Source: CAZMSD01 sp964568855
GTDB taxonomy: Bacteria > CAIWAD01
Reading direction: 5' to 3'
Assembly (NCBI GenBank): GCA_964568855.1
Contig: CAZMSD010000009.1
Coordinates: 37,392-101,391 of the forward strand
DNA: 64,000 nt
Part shown: one piece after another, positions 43,958 to 52,153 of the stretch
Layout: every line of letters starts with the position of its first letter
Numbering within the stretch: position 1 is the stretch's first letter
Program-made: the position numbers and the translations under genes
Notes under the pieces: generated by a model
Database searches by the model: none
What the model saw: only the letters and a program-made list of their open reading frames with translations
What the model was told of the DNA's origin: nothing

Positions 43958-44872
43958 ATGAAAATCTTCATCACCGGAATCAGCGGCTTCCTGGGAGAGC
44001 GGCTGGCGGAACACCTGCTGCCCCGGCACGAGGTGGCCGGCTGCTGTAACACGACGATCCCGCTGGTGGACTGCGAGCACCGGCGCTTCGACCTCGCCGA
44101 AGGTCCCGCCCTCCTCCTAGACACACTCGAAGGCACGCTGCCCGACTGCGTGATCCACACGGCGGCGGTATCACGGCCGAATCGCTTCGCCCGGGATCCC
44201 CTCCGCTGCCGGCGGGTCAACGTGGAGGCCACGGAGGCGCTGGCTCGCTGGTGCAGGGAGCGCGATCGCGGACTGCTCTTCTGCAGTTCGGACACGGTGT
44301 ACCCGGATGCGGCCCTGCGCCGGGCTCCTCGCGCGGGCTGGACGGAGGAACAGGCGCTCGATCCCGCCAACGAGTACGGGCGCTCGAAGGCGGAGGCGGA
44401 GGCCCTGGTCCGCGAACTGCTGCCCGCGGCTACGCTGCTGCGGCTGAGTCTGCTCTACGGCCGCGCGAGGGAGGACCGCAACTCGTTCTCCGAGTGGCTG
44501 TTGAAGCGCTACCGGGAGGGGGGACCGGTGTCCGTGTTTCGCGACAACCGGCGCCGCATGCTGGCGGTATCGGCGCTTTGCGGGGTCATCGAAGGCCTGC
44601 TGGAGCATCCCGCCGGCGGTCCGCTCAACGTGGGAGGGGCGGACTACATGAGCCGCGAGGAATTCGCCCGCCGCCTCTTCGACCATCTCGGTCTCGATCC
44701 GGGTCGGCTGGAGGCCTGTGACACGGCGCAGGCCGTACTGGAAGTGCAGGTGCCGCTGGAACTGCCGATGGACCTCGGGCGACTGCTGGCGCTGGTTCCC
44801 GAGGGCGCCGGCGATCCAGGCTCCGGCATACCCGAAGAGTATCCCCTCCGACCGTCCGGCGACGGCGTGTGA
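43958..44872 (+). CDS. NAD-dependent epimerase/dehydratase-family protein (RmlD-like)
   Basis: Extended short-chain dehydrogenase of 304 residues. Rossmann motif GISGFLGERLAEHLL, VIHTAAVSRPNRFA, the catalytic LLFCSSDTVYPD and YGRSK (Tyr-x-x-x-Lys). Compared with RmlD (dTDP-4-dehydrorhamnose reductase) the order and spacing are similar, and PLNVGGADYMSREEFA fits the substrate-binding lobe. Sugar-nucleotide or dihydroflavonol-like substrate possible; no other sugar genes adjoin. Convergent with cysE. Confidence 0.85.
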   Translation: MKIFITGISGFLGERLAEHLLPRHEVAGCCNTTIPLVDCEHRRFDLAEGPALLLDTLEGTLPDCVIHTAAVSRPNRFARDPLRCRRVNVEATEALARWCRERDRGLLFCSSDTVYPDAALRRAPRAGWTEEQALDPANEYGRSKAEAEALVRELLPAATLLRLSLLYGRAREDRNSFSEWLLKRYREGGPVSVFRDNRRRMLAVSALCGVIEGLLEHPAGGPLNVGGADYMSREEFARRLFDHLGLDPGRLEACDTAQAVLEVQVPLELPMDLGRLLALVPEGAGDPGSGIPEEYPLRPSGDGV

Positions 44873-44926
44873 CACGCCGATGCGCCCGGCTCCCAAGAAG
44901 CCGCCCACTAAGGGAGTTCCGATCCG

Positions 44927-45583
44927 CTAGATCTGGTAGTGGTCCCCGGTGGATTGCACCACGTGCTGCTGCTCCATCAGGTGGATCGCCCGCTGCAGCT
45001 CGCCCAGCTTGATCAGGATCGGGTCGGGCAACTGGTCGTGGTCCAGCGTGGAAGCCGCCGTCCGGCGCCCGTCGTTGCTCACCACGCGACCGGGAATGCC
45101 CACCACCGTGCAATCGGGGGGCACGTCGCGGATCACCACCGAATTGGCTCCCACCCGCGAATTGCGGCCCACCCGGATGTCGCCCAGCACCTTGGCGCCG
45201 GTGCCCACCACCACGTTGTCCTCCAGGCTGGGGTGCCGCTTGCCGTGCTCCTTCCCTGTTCCGCCCAGCGTGACGCCCTGGAAGATGGTCACGTTGTCGC
45301 CGATCACGGTGGTCTCGCCGATCACCACGCCCGTTCCGTGGTCGATGAAGAAGCTCCGGCCGATGCTGGCGCCCGGGTGGATCTCGACGCCCGTCGCGAG
45401 GCGGACGATCTGCGACACTAAGCGCGGCAGCAGCCGCAGTCCCCTGCGGTAGAGCCTGTGACACACGCGATGGGCCCACAGGGCGTGCAGCCCGGGCGTG
45501 CAGAGCAGGACCTCGAGCCAGCCCGTGGCCGCGGGATCGCGGTCGAAAACGCTGCGGATGTCCTCGCGTATTCGTTTGAGCAT
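44927..45583 (-). CDS. cysE: Serine O-acetyltransferase
   Basis: Makes O-acetylserine for cysteine synthesis. The 218 residues match the short (epsC/SatA-type) branch: N-terminal helices (LKRIREDIRSVFDRDPA), then left-handed beta-helix hexapeptides EIHPGASIG, FFIDHGTGVVIGE, DNVTIFQGVTLGG and a catalytic His-Asp pair in the IDHGTG region. The C-terminal GKRHPSLEDNVVVGTGAKVLG is standard. It follows cysK by 9 bases on the same strand. Confidence 0.94.
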   Translation of the reverse strand: MLKRIREDIRSVFDRDPAATGWLEVLLCTPGLHALWAHRVCHRLYRRGLRLLPRLVSQIVRLATGVEIHPGASIGRSFFIDHGTGVVIGETTVIGDNVTIFQGVTLGGTGKEHGKRHPSLEDNVVVGTGAKVLGDIRVGRNSRVGANSVVIRDVPPDCTVVGIPGRVVSNDGRRTAASTLDHDQLPDPILIKLGELQRAIHLMEQQHVVQSTGDHYQI

Positions 45584-45592
45584 GTCCGCCTC

Positions 45593-46558
45593 CTATTCCA
45601 CGAAGATCTCAGCCAGGCCCCGCTCCTCGCCGGGTTCCTCGAAGAGCCCGGTGGAGATGTAGCGCTCGCCCGAATCGGGAATCACCACCACGAATCGCTT
45701 GCCCTTCGCGGAGTCGCGCTCCGCCAGCCGCAGAGCGGCCTCGAGGATCGCGCCGCTGCTGATGCCGGCCAGCACGCCCTCTTCGCGCGCCAGGCGCTGG
45801 GCGCAGCGGGCGGCCGTCTCGCCGTCCACGGTGACGATCTCGTCCACCAGCTCCAGGTCCAGGATGCCGGGAAGGAAACCGGCGCCGATGCCCTGGATCC
45901 TGTGCGGTCCCGGATCGCCGCCGGAGAGCACAGGGGATTCCAGGGGTTCCACGGCCACGATGCGCGCGTCGAGACCCTCGTCCTTGAGCACGGAGGCCAC
46001 GCCGGTGATCGTGCCGCCGGTGCCCACCCCCGAGACGAAGTAGTCCAGACGGCCGTCCGTGTCCCGCAGGATCTCTCGCGCCGTGGTCCGGCGATGGATC
46101 TCGGGGTTGGCCGGGTTGTCGAACTGGGCGGGCACGAATGCATTCTCCAATTCCCCGGCCAGCTGCTCGGCGCGCGCCACGGCGCCCTGCATGCCCTCCG
46201 TGCCCGGAGTGAGCACCAGCTCCGCGCCCAGCGCCCGCAGCAGGTGCCGGCGCTCCACGGACATGGTGTCGGGCATGGTCAGGACCAGCCGGTAGCCCAT
46301 GGCGGCCGCGGCGAATGCCAGCCCGATGCCCGTGTTCCCCGAGGTGGGCTCCACGACGGTCATGCCGGGGCGCAGGGCTCCCCGCTCCTCGGCTTCTTCG
46401 AGCATGTAGACGCCGATGCGGTCCTTGACGGAACTCATGGGGTTGAAGTACTCGAGCTTGAGCAGGAACTCGGCCCCCGTCTCCCGCCCCAGGGAGTTCA
46501 GGCGCAGCATCGGCGTGTTGCCGATCAGCTCGGTGATGCGGTCGGCGATCTTCTTCAT
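45593..46558 (-). CDS. cysK: Cysteine synthase (O-acetylserine sulfhydrylase)
   Basis: PLP enzyme that adds sulfide to O-acetylserine. The PLP lysine is Lys45 in NPMSSVKDRIG; PTSGNTGIG binds the substrate carboxylate and GVGTGGTITGV the cofactor phosphate. 321 residues, normal length. I use the ATG at 46558, with GGAAGGG before it; the frame extends upstream for 51 codons but this runs through a terminator hairpin and is not protein-like. Product and cysE are a two-gene operon; the pair likely forms the cysteine synthase complex. Confidence 0.95.
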   Translation of the reverse strand: MKKIADRITELIGNTPMLRLNSLGRETGAEFLLKLEYFNPMSSVKDRIGVYMLEEAEERGALRPGMTVVEPTSGNTGIGLAFAAAAMGYRLVLTMPDTMSVERRHLLRALGAELVLTPGTEGMQGAVARAEQLAGELENAFVPAQFDNPANPEIHRRTTAREILRDTDGRLDYFVSGVGTGGTITGVASVLKDEGLDARIVAVEPLESPVLSGGDPGPHRIQGIGAGFLPGILDLELVDEIVTVDGETAARCAQRLAREEGVLAGISSGAILEAALRLAERDSAKGKRFVVVIPDSGERYISTGLFEEPGEERGLAEIFVE

Positions 46559-46625
46559 CTGCCACCCTTCCTTTTCATTCTCTATTTCGTCACTCGCGCG
46601 GTCCGGATTCAGAATCGCCGGGCAT

Positions 46626-46653
46626 GAAAAAAGCCCGCCGGGTGGCGGGCTGA
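46626..46653 (-). terminator. Intrinsic terminator within the cysK leader
   Basis: On the minus strand, AGCCCGCC-ACC-GGCGGGCT-like arms (AGCCCGCC / GGCGGGCT around ACCC) are followed by TTTTTT. It lies ~65 bases before the cysK start and ~250 bases after the OPT stop. It could end OPT transcription, or act as an attenuator for cysK-cysE. Confidence 0.8.
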
Positions 46654-46812
46654 TGTCGTCATGCCGTGGAGTTCCGGGATCCTCAGGGTTCCCTTCCACC
46701 TCGGAGTCCATCCTGCCCGCCCGGGCAAGGGGGACAACAACAGGCGCAAGACGAACGGGAACGATTCAGATTCACGGAGGCATCCTTTCCTTCGAGCCTA
46801 AGACATGGTCCT

Positions 46813-46840
46813 AAGATAGGCGAGCAGGCAGTTCCGGCAA
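46813..46840 (-). promoter_or_regulatory. Possible promoter for cysK-cysE leader transcript
   Basis: On the minus strand, TTGCCG (complement of 46835-46840), 16 bases, TATCTT (complement of 46813-46818). Transcripts from here would meet the terminator at 46653-46626 before reaching cysK. Confidence 0.4.
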
Positions 46841-46901
46841 GCGAGAATCGAGCTGTTAAAGAAAAACCAGAACGGCCAGGCGCGGGCGCCGCAGCCGGTC
46901 G

Positions 46902-48950
46902 CTATGACCGATCCCTCGAACCGCGCATGATCGAACTCAGGAACCAGGCGGCCAGCGCCATGAGACCCAGGAAGCCGATCCAGGCTTCCGCCTGCTCGCC
47001 CCAGAAGTGGGGCAAGGCCAGGTCCAGATCCCAGCCCAGGCGCTTTTTCATCACGATGAAGCCGGCCAGGCAGACTCCCAGCACCGCCTCCCCGGCGATC
47101 ATGCCGCTGGCCAGCAGCACGCCCCGCTCGCGGCCCCGGCGACGCCGGTCCTCGTCCACCGATTTGCGGCGCTCCATCAGCCAGCGGATCAGGCCGCCCA
47201 GGATCACCGGCGTGGACAGGGACATGGGCAGGTAGAGGCCCACCGCGAAGGGCAGGCTGGGCGCTCCCAGCAGCTCCACAACAAGAGCGATGGCCGCGCC
47301 GGCGAAAACCAGCGTCCAGGGCAGGTTGCCGTCCATCACGCCTTCCACCACCAGCCGCATCAGCGTGGCCTGGGGGGCCGAGAGTTCGCGCGATCCGAAA
47401 CCGAAGGCCTCGTGCAGAAGAATAACCACCATGCCGATGACCAGCGCGGAACTCAGCACGCCCACGATCTCGCCGGTCTGCTGCCTCCTGGGCGTGGCGC
47501 CCACCAGGAAGCCCGTCTTCAGGTCCTGGCTGATGTCGCCGGCGGTGGAGATGCCCACGCAGACCACGGCGCCCACCGTCAGGGCGGCCACCTTGGCCAG
47601 GGTTCCCTCGAATCCGGCTCCCACGAAGGCCAGGCTGGTGCCCAGCAGCGCGGCGATGGTCATGCCCGAGACCGGCAGGCTTGATCCACCCACCAGGCCC
47701 ACCACGCGGCTGGCCACCACGGTGAAGAAGAAGGTGAAGAGCACCACCAGGAACGCGCCCAGCAGGTTCAGGTTCATGGCAGGAATCAGCCACAGGGCGA
47801 AGGCGGCGGCGGTGCAGCCCAGGACGACCCAGCGGATGGGAAAATCCTGCTGGGTGCGCAGCCGGGGCGGCACGGCCGGAGCGGGCTCCGGCGATCCCTT
47901 CACCGCCTCGATGGACTCACCGGCGGTCGCCGTATCCGCGCTGCTGAGTCCGCGCCCGCGCTTGCCGCTCAGCATGCGGAAAAAGGCCCTGAGGCCCCTG
48001 GCCATGGCGGGCAGGTTGCGGGCCAGGCTCACCAGTCCGCCCAGGGTCACGGCGCCGGCGCCGATGTAGCGGATGTAGGTGTCCCAGATCGCCCAGTGGT
48101 CCATGCCGCCCAGCAGCTCCGTGCCGGGCGCCAGTGGACGGTCCAGGCCCTCGCCGATCAGGCCGAAGAGCGGAATCAGAACGAGCCAGGCCAGGGCGCC
48201 GCCCGAAAGCATCAGGGCGGCGATGCGGGGACCGATGATGAAACCCACGCCCAGAAGGGAAGGCAGGGCGTCCATGCCCAGGGCCGTTTTCAGCTTGCGG
48301 ATAGGCCACTCCGGTGCGTCGCTCCAGAGCCCCAGGGCGTGGCTGTCCATGCCCAGTTTGTAGAGGAAACCCGTGAGCACGCCCGTAAAGACGGCGCGGG
48401 CCTTGCCGCCGCCCTCCTCGCCGGCCACCAGTACCTCGGCGCAACCCGTACCTTCCGGGTAGGGCAGGGCGCCGTGTTCGCGCACGATCAGCCAGCGCCT
48501 GAGCGGGATCATCATCAGGACGCCCATCAGGCCGCCCAGTGAGGCGATCAGGAAAATGGTCCAGACACCCGGGGCCTGCCCCATCATGACCAGGGCCGGA
48601 ATGGTGAAGATCACGCCCGCGGCGAGGCTTTCGCCGCTGGATCCCACGGTCTGCACCAGGTTGTTCTCGAGGATCGTGCCCCGTTTCAGCAGGCCCCTCA
48701 GGATGGCCATGGAGATCACGCTGACTGGGATGGAAGCGGTGACGGTCATGCCCACCTTCAATCCCAGGTAGGCGTTGGCCGCGCCGAAGATGATGCCCAG
48801 CAGGGCGCCCAGGATCAGGGCCCTGAGGGTGAATTCCCGCACGTCCAGGGTCTGGGCCGGGACGTAGGGCCGGTATTCGAGGCCGTCCATCACTCGGTAG
48901 GCCTCGGGCGGCAGACCCGGTCTGCTCTTGTTCGGATGCTCTGCTGCCAT
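46902..48950 (-). CDS. OPT-family oligopeptide transporter
   Basis: A 682-residue protein with ~15 hydrophobic segments. FTLRALILGALLGIIFGAANAYLGLKVGMTVTASIP is the conserved N-terminus of the bacterial OPT family, and PYPEGTGCAEVL the family's second signature. The middle contains a polar loop (residues ~325-370). OPT proteins are proton-coupled importers of peptides or metal-chelates. AAGGAGGA precedes the ATG. Divergent from the response regulator; next minus-strand gene is cysK, so a role in peptide or sulphur-compound uptake is possible but unproven. Confidence 0.92.
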   Translation of the reverse strand: MAAEHPNKSRPGLPPEAYRVMDGLEYRPYVPAQTLDVREFTLRALILGALLGIIFGAANAYLGLKVGMTVTASIPVSVISMAILRGLLKRGTILENNLVQTVGSSGESLAAGVIFTIPALVMMGQAPGVWTIFLIASLGGLMGVLMMIPLRRWLIVREHGALPYPEGTGCAEVLVAGEEGGGKARAVFTGVLTGFLYKLGMDSHALGLWSDAPEWPIRKLKTALGMDALPSLLGVGFIIGPRIAALMLSGGALAWLVLIPLFGLIGEGLDRPLAPGTELLGGMDHWAIWDTYIRYIGAGAVTLGGLVSLARNLPAMARGLRAFFRMLSGKRGRGLSSADTATAGESIEAVKGSPEPAPAVPPRLRTQQDFPIRWVVLGCTAAAFALWLIPAMNLNLLGAFLVVLFTFFFTVVASRVVGLVGGSSLPVSGMTIAALLGTSLAFVGAGFEGTLAKVAALTVGAVVCVGISTAGDISQDLKTGFLVGATPRRQQTGEIVGVLSSALVIGMVVILLHEAFGFGSRELSAPQATLMRLVVEGVMDGNLPWTLVFAGAAIALVVELLGAPSLPFAVGLYLPMSLSTPVILGGLIRWLMERRKSVDEDRRRRGRERGVLLASGMIAGEAVLGVCLAGFIVMKKRLGWDLDLALPHFWGEQAEAWIGFLGLMALAAWFLSSIMRGSRDRS

Positions 48951-49077
48951 TGATCCTCCTTGAAGGCCTGTGAAGGGCTGCTAAATAAAAAAGTGAATTC
49001 GCGGCTATCATGAAAAGCGGGATCCGATCAGTGGCATCCGCGGGATCTTTCCCGTCAAGTCTGGGCTGCGGCTCGTC

Positions 49078-49096
49078 GATAATACAAGCTGTATAA
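49078..49096 (+). promoter_or_regulatory. Probable -10 box and palindrome upstream of the response regulator
   Basis: GATAAT at 49078-49083 resembles a -10. It overlaps the inverted repeat ATACA-AGC-TGTAT (49082-49094), which could be an operator. The TTG start is 24 bases further on. The -35 is not clear. Confidence 0.4.
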
Positions 49097-49117
49097 GTCC
49101 CAAGGGAGGACTCCCTC

Positions 49118-49768
49118 TTGAAACAGGATCCGGACCGGTCCATACTGGTGGCCGAGGACACGCGCACGGTCATGGCTTTCATCCGCAAGGCACTGGAAGC
49201 GGCAAACTACTCGGTGATTCCCGCCGAAGACGGCCTGAAGGCCTGGGAGCTGTACCTCGAGCATCGGCCGAGGATGCTGCTTGTGGATTGGCTGATGCCC
49301 GGTCTGGACGGTCTCAGTCTGTGTCGCAAAATCCGCGGGGCGCCGGGCGATGATTTCACCTACCTGATCATGCTCACTTCCCGCGATCGCAAGGAGGACA
49401 TGATCGAGGGTCTGGATTCCGGTGCCGATGACTACGTGATCAAACCCTTCGACATGGACGTACTCCAGTCGCGAATCAGGGTGGGCTGGCGTATCGTGGA
49501 TCTCGAGCGGAACCTGGCGGAGAAGGTCACGGCGCTCGAATGCAGCCTAACCCAGGTCAAGCAGCTCAGCGGCCTGCTGCCCATTTGTTCCTACTGCAAA
49601 AAGGTCCGTCGGGACAAGGGCTACTGGGAGCAGGTGGAAGTCTACATCGCCGACCGTACGGAGGCGGAGTTCAGCCACGGCATCTGCCCCCGTTGCTACG
49701 AAAAGGAAGCCATGCGGGAACTCGAGGAGCTGCGGGCCGAGCGCCGTCTGTCCGGGGGCGGCTCCTGA
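49118..49768 (+). CDS. Response regulator with C-terminal Cys-rich module
   Basis: Receiver domain (residues 8-125) with phospho-acceptor Asp57 in LLVDWLMPG, Thr/Ser in MLTSRD and Lys in VIKPFD. After a coiled linker (~130-160) comes LLPICSYCKKVRRDKGYWEQVEVYIADRTEAEFSHGICPRCYEK: two CxxC pairs. The same module is often found at the C-terminus of signalling proteins with PAS or GAF domains; it may bind metal. No DNA-binding domain, so output is by interaction. TTG start with AGGGAGGA eight bases before. No cognate kinase beside it. Confidence 0.88.
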   Translation: MKQDPDRSILVAEDTRTVMAFIRKALEAANYSVIPAEDGLKAWELYLEHRPRMLLVDWLMPGLDGLSLCRKIRGAPGDDFTYLIMLTSRDRKEDMIEGLDSGADDYVIKPFDMDVLQSRIRVGWRIVDLERNLAEKVTALECSLTQVKQLSGLLPICSYCKKVRRDKGYWEQVEVYIADRTEAEFSHGICPRCYEKEAMRELEELRAERRLSGGGS

Positions 49769-49942
49769 GAAACCATGACTGATCCGGCACGCTTTGACCG
49801 CCCCGGGGAGGCGGCTGCAAAGCCGGGATTCGGCTGGAGGGGCATCCTTCGATGGGGCACGTTTGAATTCCCCGGCTAACTCTTTACCTTATAACGAGTT
49901 TGAAATGTACCGGGGTGTTCTGAGATCCGGAACTGCACACCG

Positions 49943-50575
49943 ATGACGGCTTACCGACTCGCCGTGTTCGCTTCCGGTGGTGGAAGCAACTTCCAAGCCA
50001 TACTTGACACATACCGAAGCGGCGCTCACCCCTGGCGGCCCCGCTGCCTGGTGGTCAATTCGCGCAAGGCGGGGGCGATCAGGCGGGCCGAGGATGCGGG
50101 AATCGAGGTGGGCTTCTTCGGACGCGCATACTGGGGCGGCGATGTTCCGCAGGCGCAGGAGCTGGTGGACTGGCTGAGCGAGCGGGAGATCGGGCTGATC
50201 GCCCTGGCCGGCTTTCTGAGGATGGTGCCGAAGCAAGTGCTGGCGGCCTTTCCGGGACGGATGCTCAACATCCATCCTGCCCTGCTGCCAGCCTTCGGCG
50301 GCCCGGGGATGTACGGCATCCGGGTGCATGAAGCCGTCTGGCGCGCCGGCTGCCGGGTCAGCGGCCCCACGGTGCACATCGTGGACGAGCGCTACGATCA
50401 CGGACCGATTCTGCTGCAGCGGGCGGTAAACCTGGAGCACGGCGACGGCCCGGAGGAGATCGCGGCCCGGGTGCTGAAGCTGGAGCACCAGATATATCCC
50501 GAAGCCCTGGCGCTGCTCGCCTATCGCGAGATCCGCATCGAAGAAGGACGAGTCCTCACATGGCCGAAACCCTGA
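49943..50575 (+). CDS. purN: Phosphoribosylglycinamide formyltransferase
   Basis: Third step of purine synthesis: formyl transfer from 10-formyl-THF to GAR. 210 residues. N-terminal VFASGGGSNFQAIL binds the phosphate; catalytic set seen as Asn-His in MLNIHPALLPAFGG and Asp in HIVDERYDHGPIL. The 3' end overlaps purH by 16 bases, so the two are co-expressed. It begins the long run of genes from purine synthesis into cell-shape genes. Confidence 0.94.
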   Translation: MTAYRLAVFASGGGSNFQAILDTYRSGAHPWRPRCLVVNSRKAGAIRRAEDAGIEVGFFGRAYWGGDVPQAQELVDWLSEREIGLIALAGFLRMVPKQVLAAFPGRMLNIHPALLPAFGGPGMYGIRVHEAVWRAGCRVSGPTVHIVDERYDHGPILLQRAVNLEHGDGPEEIAARVLKLEHQIYPEALALLAYREIRIEEGRVLTWPKP

Positions 50576-52146
50576 TCCCGCCCGGACGCGCCCTGCTCTC
50601 GGTCCACGACAAGACGGGCATTGTGGATCTAGCCCGCGCGCTGAACGCCCGCGGCTGCGAGCTGGTTTCCACGGGCGGAACGGCCGTCGCGCTGCGGAAT
50701 GCGGGCCTCGGAGTCCGCGAGGTCAGCGAGTTGACCGGTTTTCCGGAGATGATGGACGGGCGGGTCAAGACCCTGCATCCGCGGGTGCACGGAGGCCTGC
50801 TGGCCCGCAGGGACAGCAGCGAGGACCTCGAGCAGGCCGCCGGCCAGGGCATCGAGACCATCGACCTGGTGGTGGTGACGCTCTATCCCTTCGAGGAGGT
50901 CAGCCGCAGGCCAGACGCCGGCTTAGAGGACCTGGTGGAGAACATCGACATCGGCGGACCGGCCATGCTGCGCAGCGCCGCCAAGAACCACGAGTTCGTG
51001 GCGGTGCTCTGTGATACAGCCGATTATGCCGGACTGCTGGAACAGCTGGAGGAAGGCGGCACCGGCCTGGAATTCCGCCGGCGGATGGCGGCCAAGGTCT
51101 TCGCCCGCACGGCGGCCTACGACGGGCTGATCGCCGCCACGCTGGCCGGGCGCCACGAGCGGAAAGCCGGGGAAGGTGTTGAGCCGTCGAAGGACCGGCG
51201 ACCCGCGCCTTATGTCTCGGTGACCCTCCCGCGTGCGCGGGAGCTGCGTTACGGCGAGAACCCGCACCAGGAGGCGGCCGTCTACGGCGGGCTGGAAGGG
51301 ATCGAGGTGCTGCACGGCAAGGAGCTGTCGTACAACAACCTGCTGGACGTGGACGCCGCGCTGGAGTTGCTGCGCGACTTTTCCGGGCCGTCCGAGGCCT
51401 TCTGCGCGATACTCAAGCACACCAATCCCTGCGGGGCGGCCCTGGCCCCCGACCCGGTCCGCGCCTTCGAGCTGGCCTTCGCCACCGACACGGTGAGCCC
51501 CTTCGGCGGCATCCTGGTCTGGAACCGCGAGCTGGACGAGACGCTCGCCCGCGCGGTCCACGGCATTTTTACCGAAATTCTCATCGCGCCCGGCTACAGC
51601 CCTGAAGCGCTGGCCTTGCTGAAGAAGAAGAAACAGCGCCGGCTGCTGCGCTGTGATACAGACGCCGGGAGACTGCCCCTCTTCCAGCAGCGGCAGTTCT
51701 TCGGCGGCCTGCTGGTCCAGGAGTTCGATTCCCTCGAGGGAGATGATCCCGCCGCCTTCCGCTGTGTCACGAAGCGGCGGCCCGGGGAGGCGGAACTCAA
51801 CGACCTGCTCTTCGGTTGGAAGATCGTGCGACACGTAAAATCCAACGCCATCGTGCTCGCCGGCGAGGGACGCACCCTGGGCATCGGCGCGGGGCAGATG
51901 AGCCGCGTGGACGCGAGCGAGCTGGCGGTGAGCAAGGCCCGCAAGGAGGGCCACCGGATCGAGGGCAGCGTCCTGGCCTCGGACGCCTTCTTCCCCTTCC
52001 CCGACGGGGTGGAGGCGGCCGCCGGGGCCGGCGTGCGGGCCGTGATACAACCGGGGGGCAGCGTGCGCGACCGGGAGGTGATCGAGGCCGCCGACCGCTG
52101 CGGGCTGAGCATGCTCTTCACCGGGCGGCGGCACTTCAGGCACTGA
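50560..52146 (+). CDS. purH: Bifunctional AICAR formyltransferase/IMP cyclohydrolase
   Basis: Last two steps of IMP synthesis. 528 residues. N-terminal MGS-like cyclohydrolase: ALLSVHDKTGIVDLARAL, STGGTAVALRNAG, EMMDGRVKTLHPRVHGGLL. The transformylase part has LRYGENPHQEAAVY, the Lys-His pair ILKHTNPCGAA and VKSNAIVLAGEGRTLGIGAGQMSRVD. Length is typical. Overlaps purN and is followed by mreB after 7 bases, which links nucleotide synthesis and cell-wall elongation in one transcription unit. Confidence 0.96.
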   Translation: MAETLIPPGRALLSVHDKTGIVDLARALNARGCELVSTGGTAVALRNAGLGVREVSELTGFPEMMDGRVKTLHPRVHGGLLARRDSSEDLEQAAGQGIETIDLVVVTLYPFEEVSRRPDAGLEDLVENIDIGGPAMLRSAAKNHEFVAVLCDTADYAGLLEQLEEGGTGLEFRRRMAAKVFARTAAYDGLIAATLAGRHERKAGEGVEPSKDRRPAPYVSVTLPRARELRYGENPHQEAAVYGGLEGIEVLHGKELSYNNLLDVDAALELLRDFSGPSEAFCAILKHTNPCGAALAPDPVRAFELAFATDTVSPFGGILVWNRELDETLARAVHGIFTEILIAPGYSPEALALLKKKKQRRLLRCDTDAGRLPLFQQRQFFGGLLVQEFDSLEGDDPAAFRCVTKRRPGEAELNDLLFGWKIVRHVKSNAIVLAGEGRTLGIGAGQMSRVDASELAVSKARKEGHRIEGSVLASDAFFPFPDGVEAAAGAGVRAVIQPGGSVRDREVIEAADRCGLSMLFTGRRHFRH

Positions 52147-52153
52147 GCGTACT

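Larger units (their letters stand above)
46559..46901 (-). other. Leader and intergenic region between OPT transporter and cysK
   Basis: This 343-base gap holds, in minus-strand order, the OPT gene's 3' flank, a promoter (46813-46840), about 150 bases of leader with a fold GTGGA...TCCAC enclosing AGGG-AA-CCCT (around 46662-46700), a terminator (46626-46653) and ~65 bases to the cysK start. No gene of its own. I looked for T-box and SAM-riboswitch consensus words and did not find them. Confidence 0.5.

Noticed and set aside
46559..46711. N-terminal extension of cysK beginning at 46711
   Set aside because: It runs through the terminator hairpin, is not conserved-looking, and the ATG at 46558 has a good Shine-Dalgarno and gives the standard CysK N-terminus.
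46559..46812. T-box or SAM riboswitch in the cysK leader
   Set aside because: I looked for the GGGTGGNACCGCG T-box word and SAM-I core words on the minus strand and found neither; the leader is also short for a T-box.
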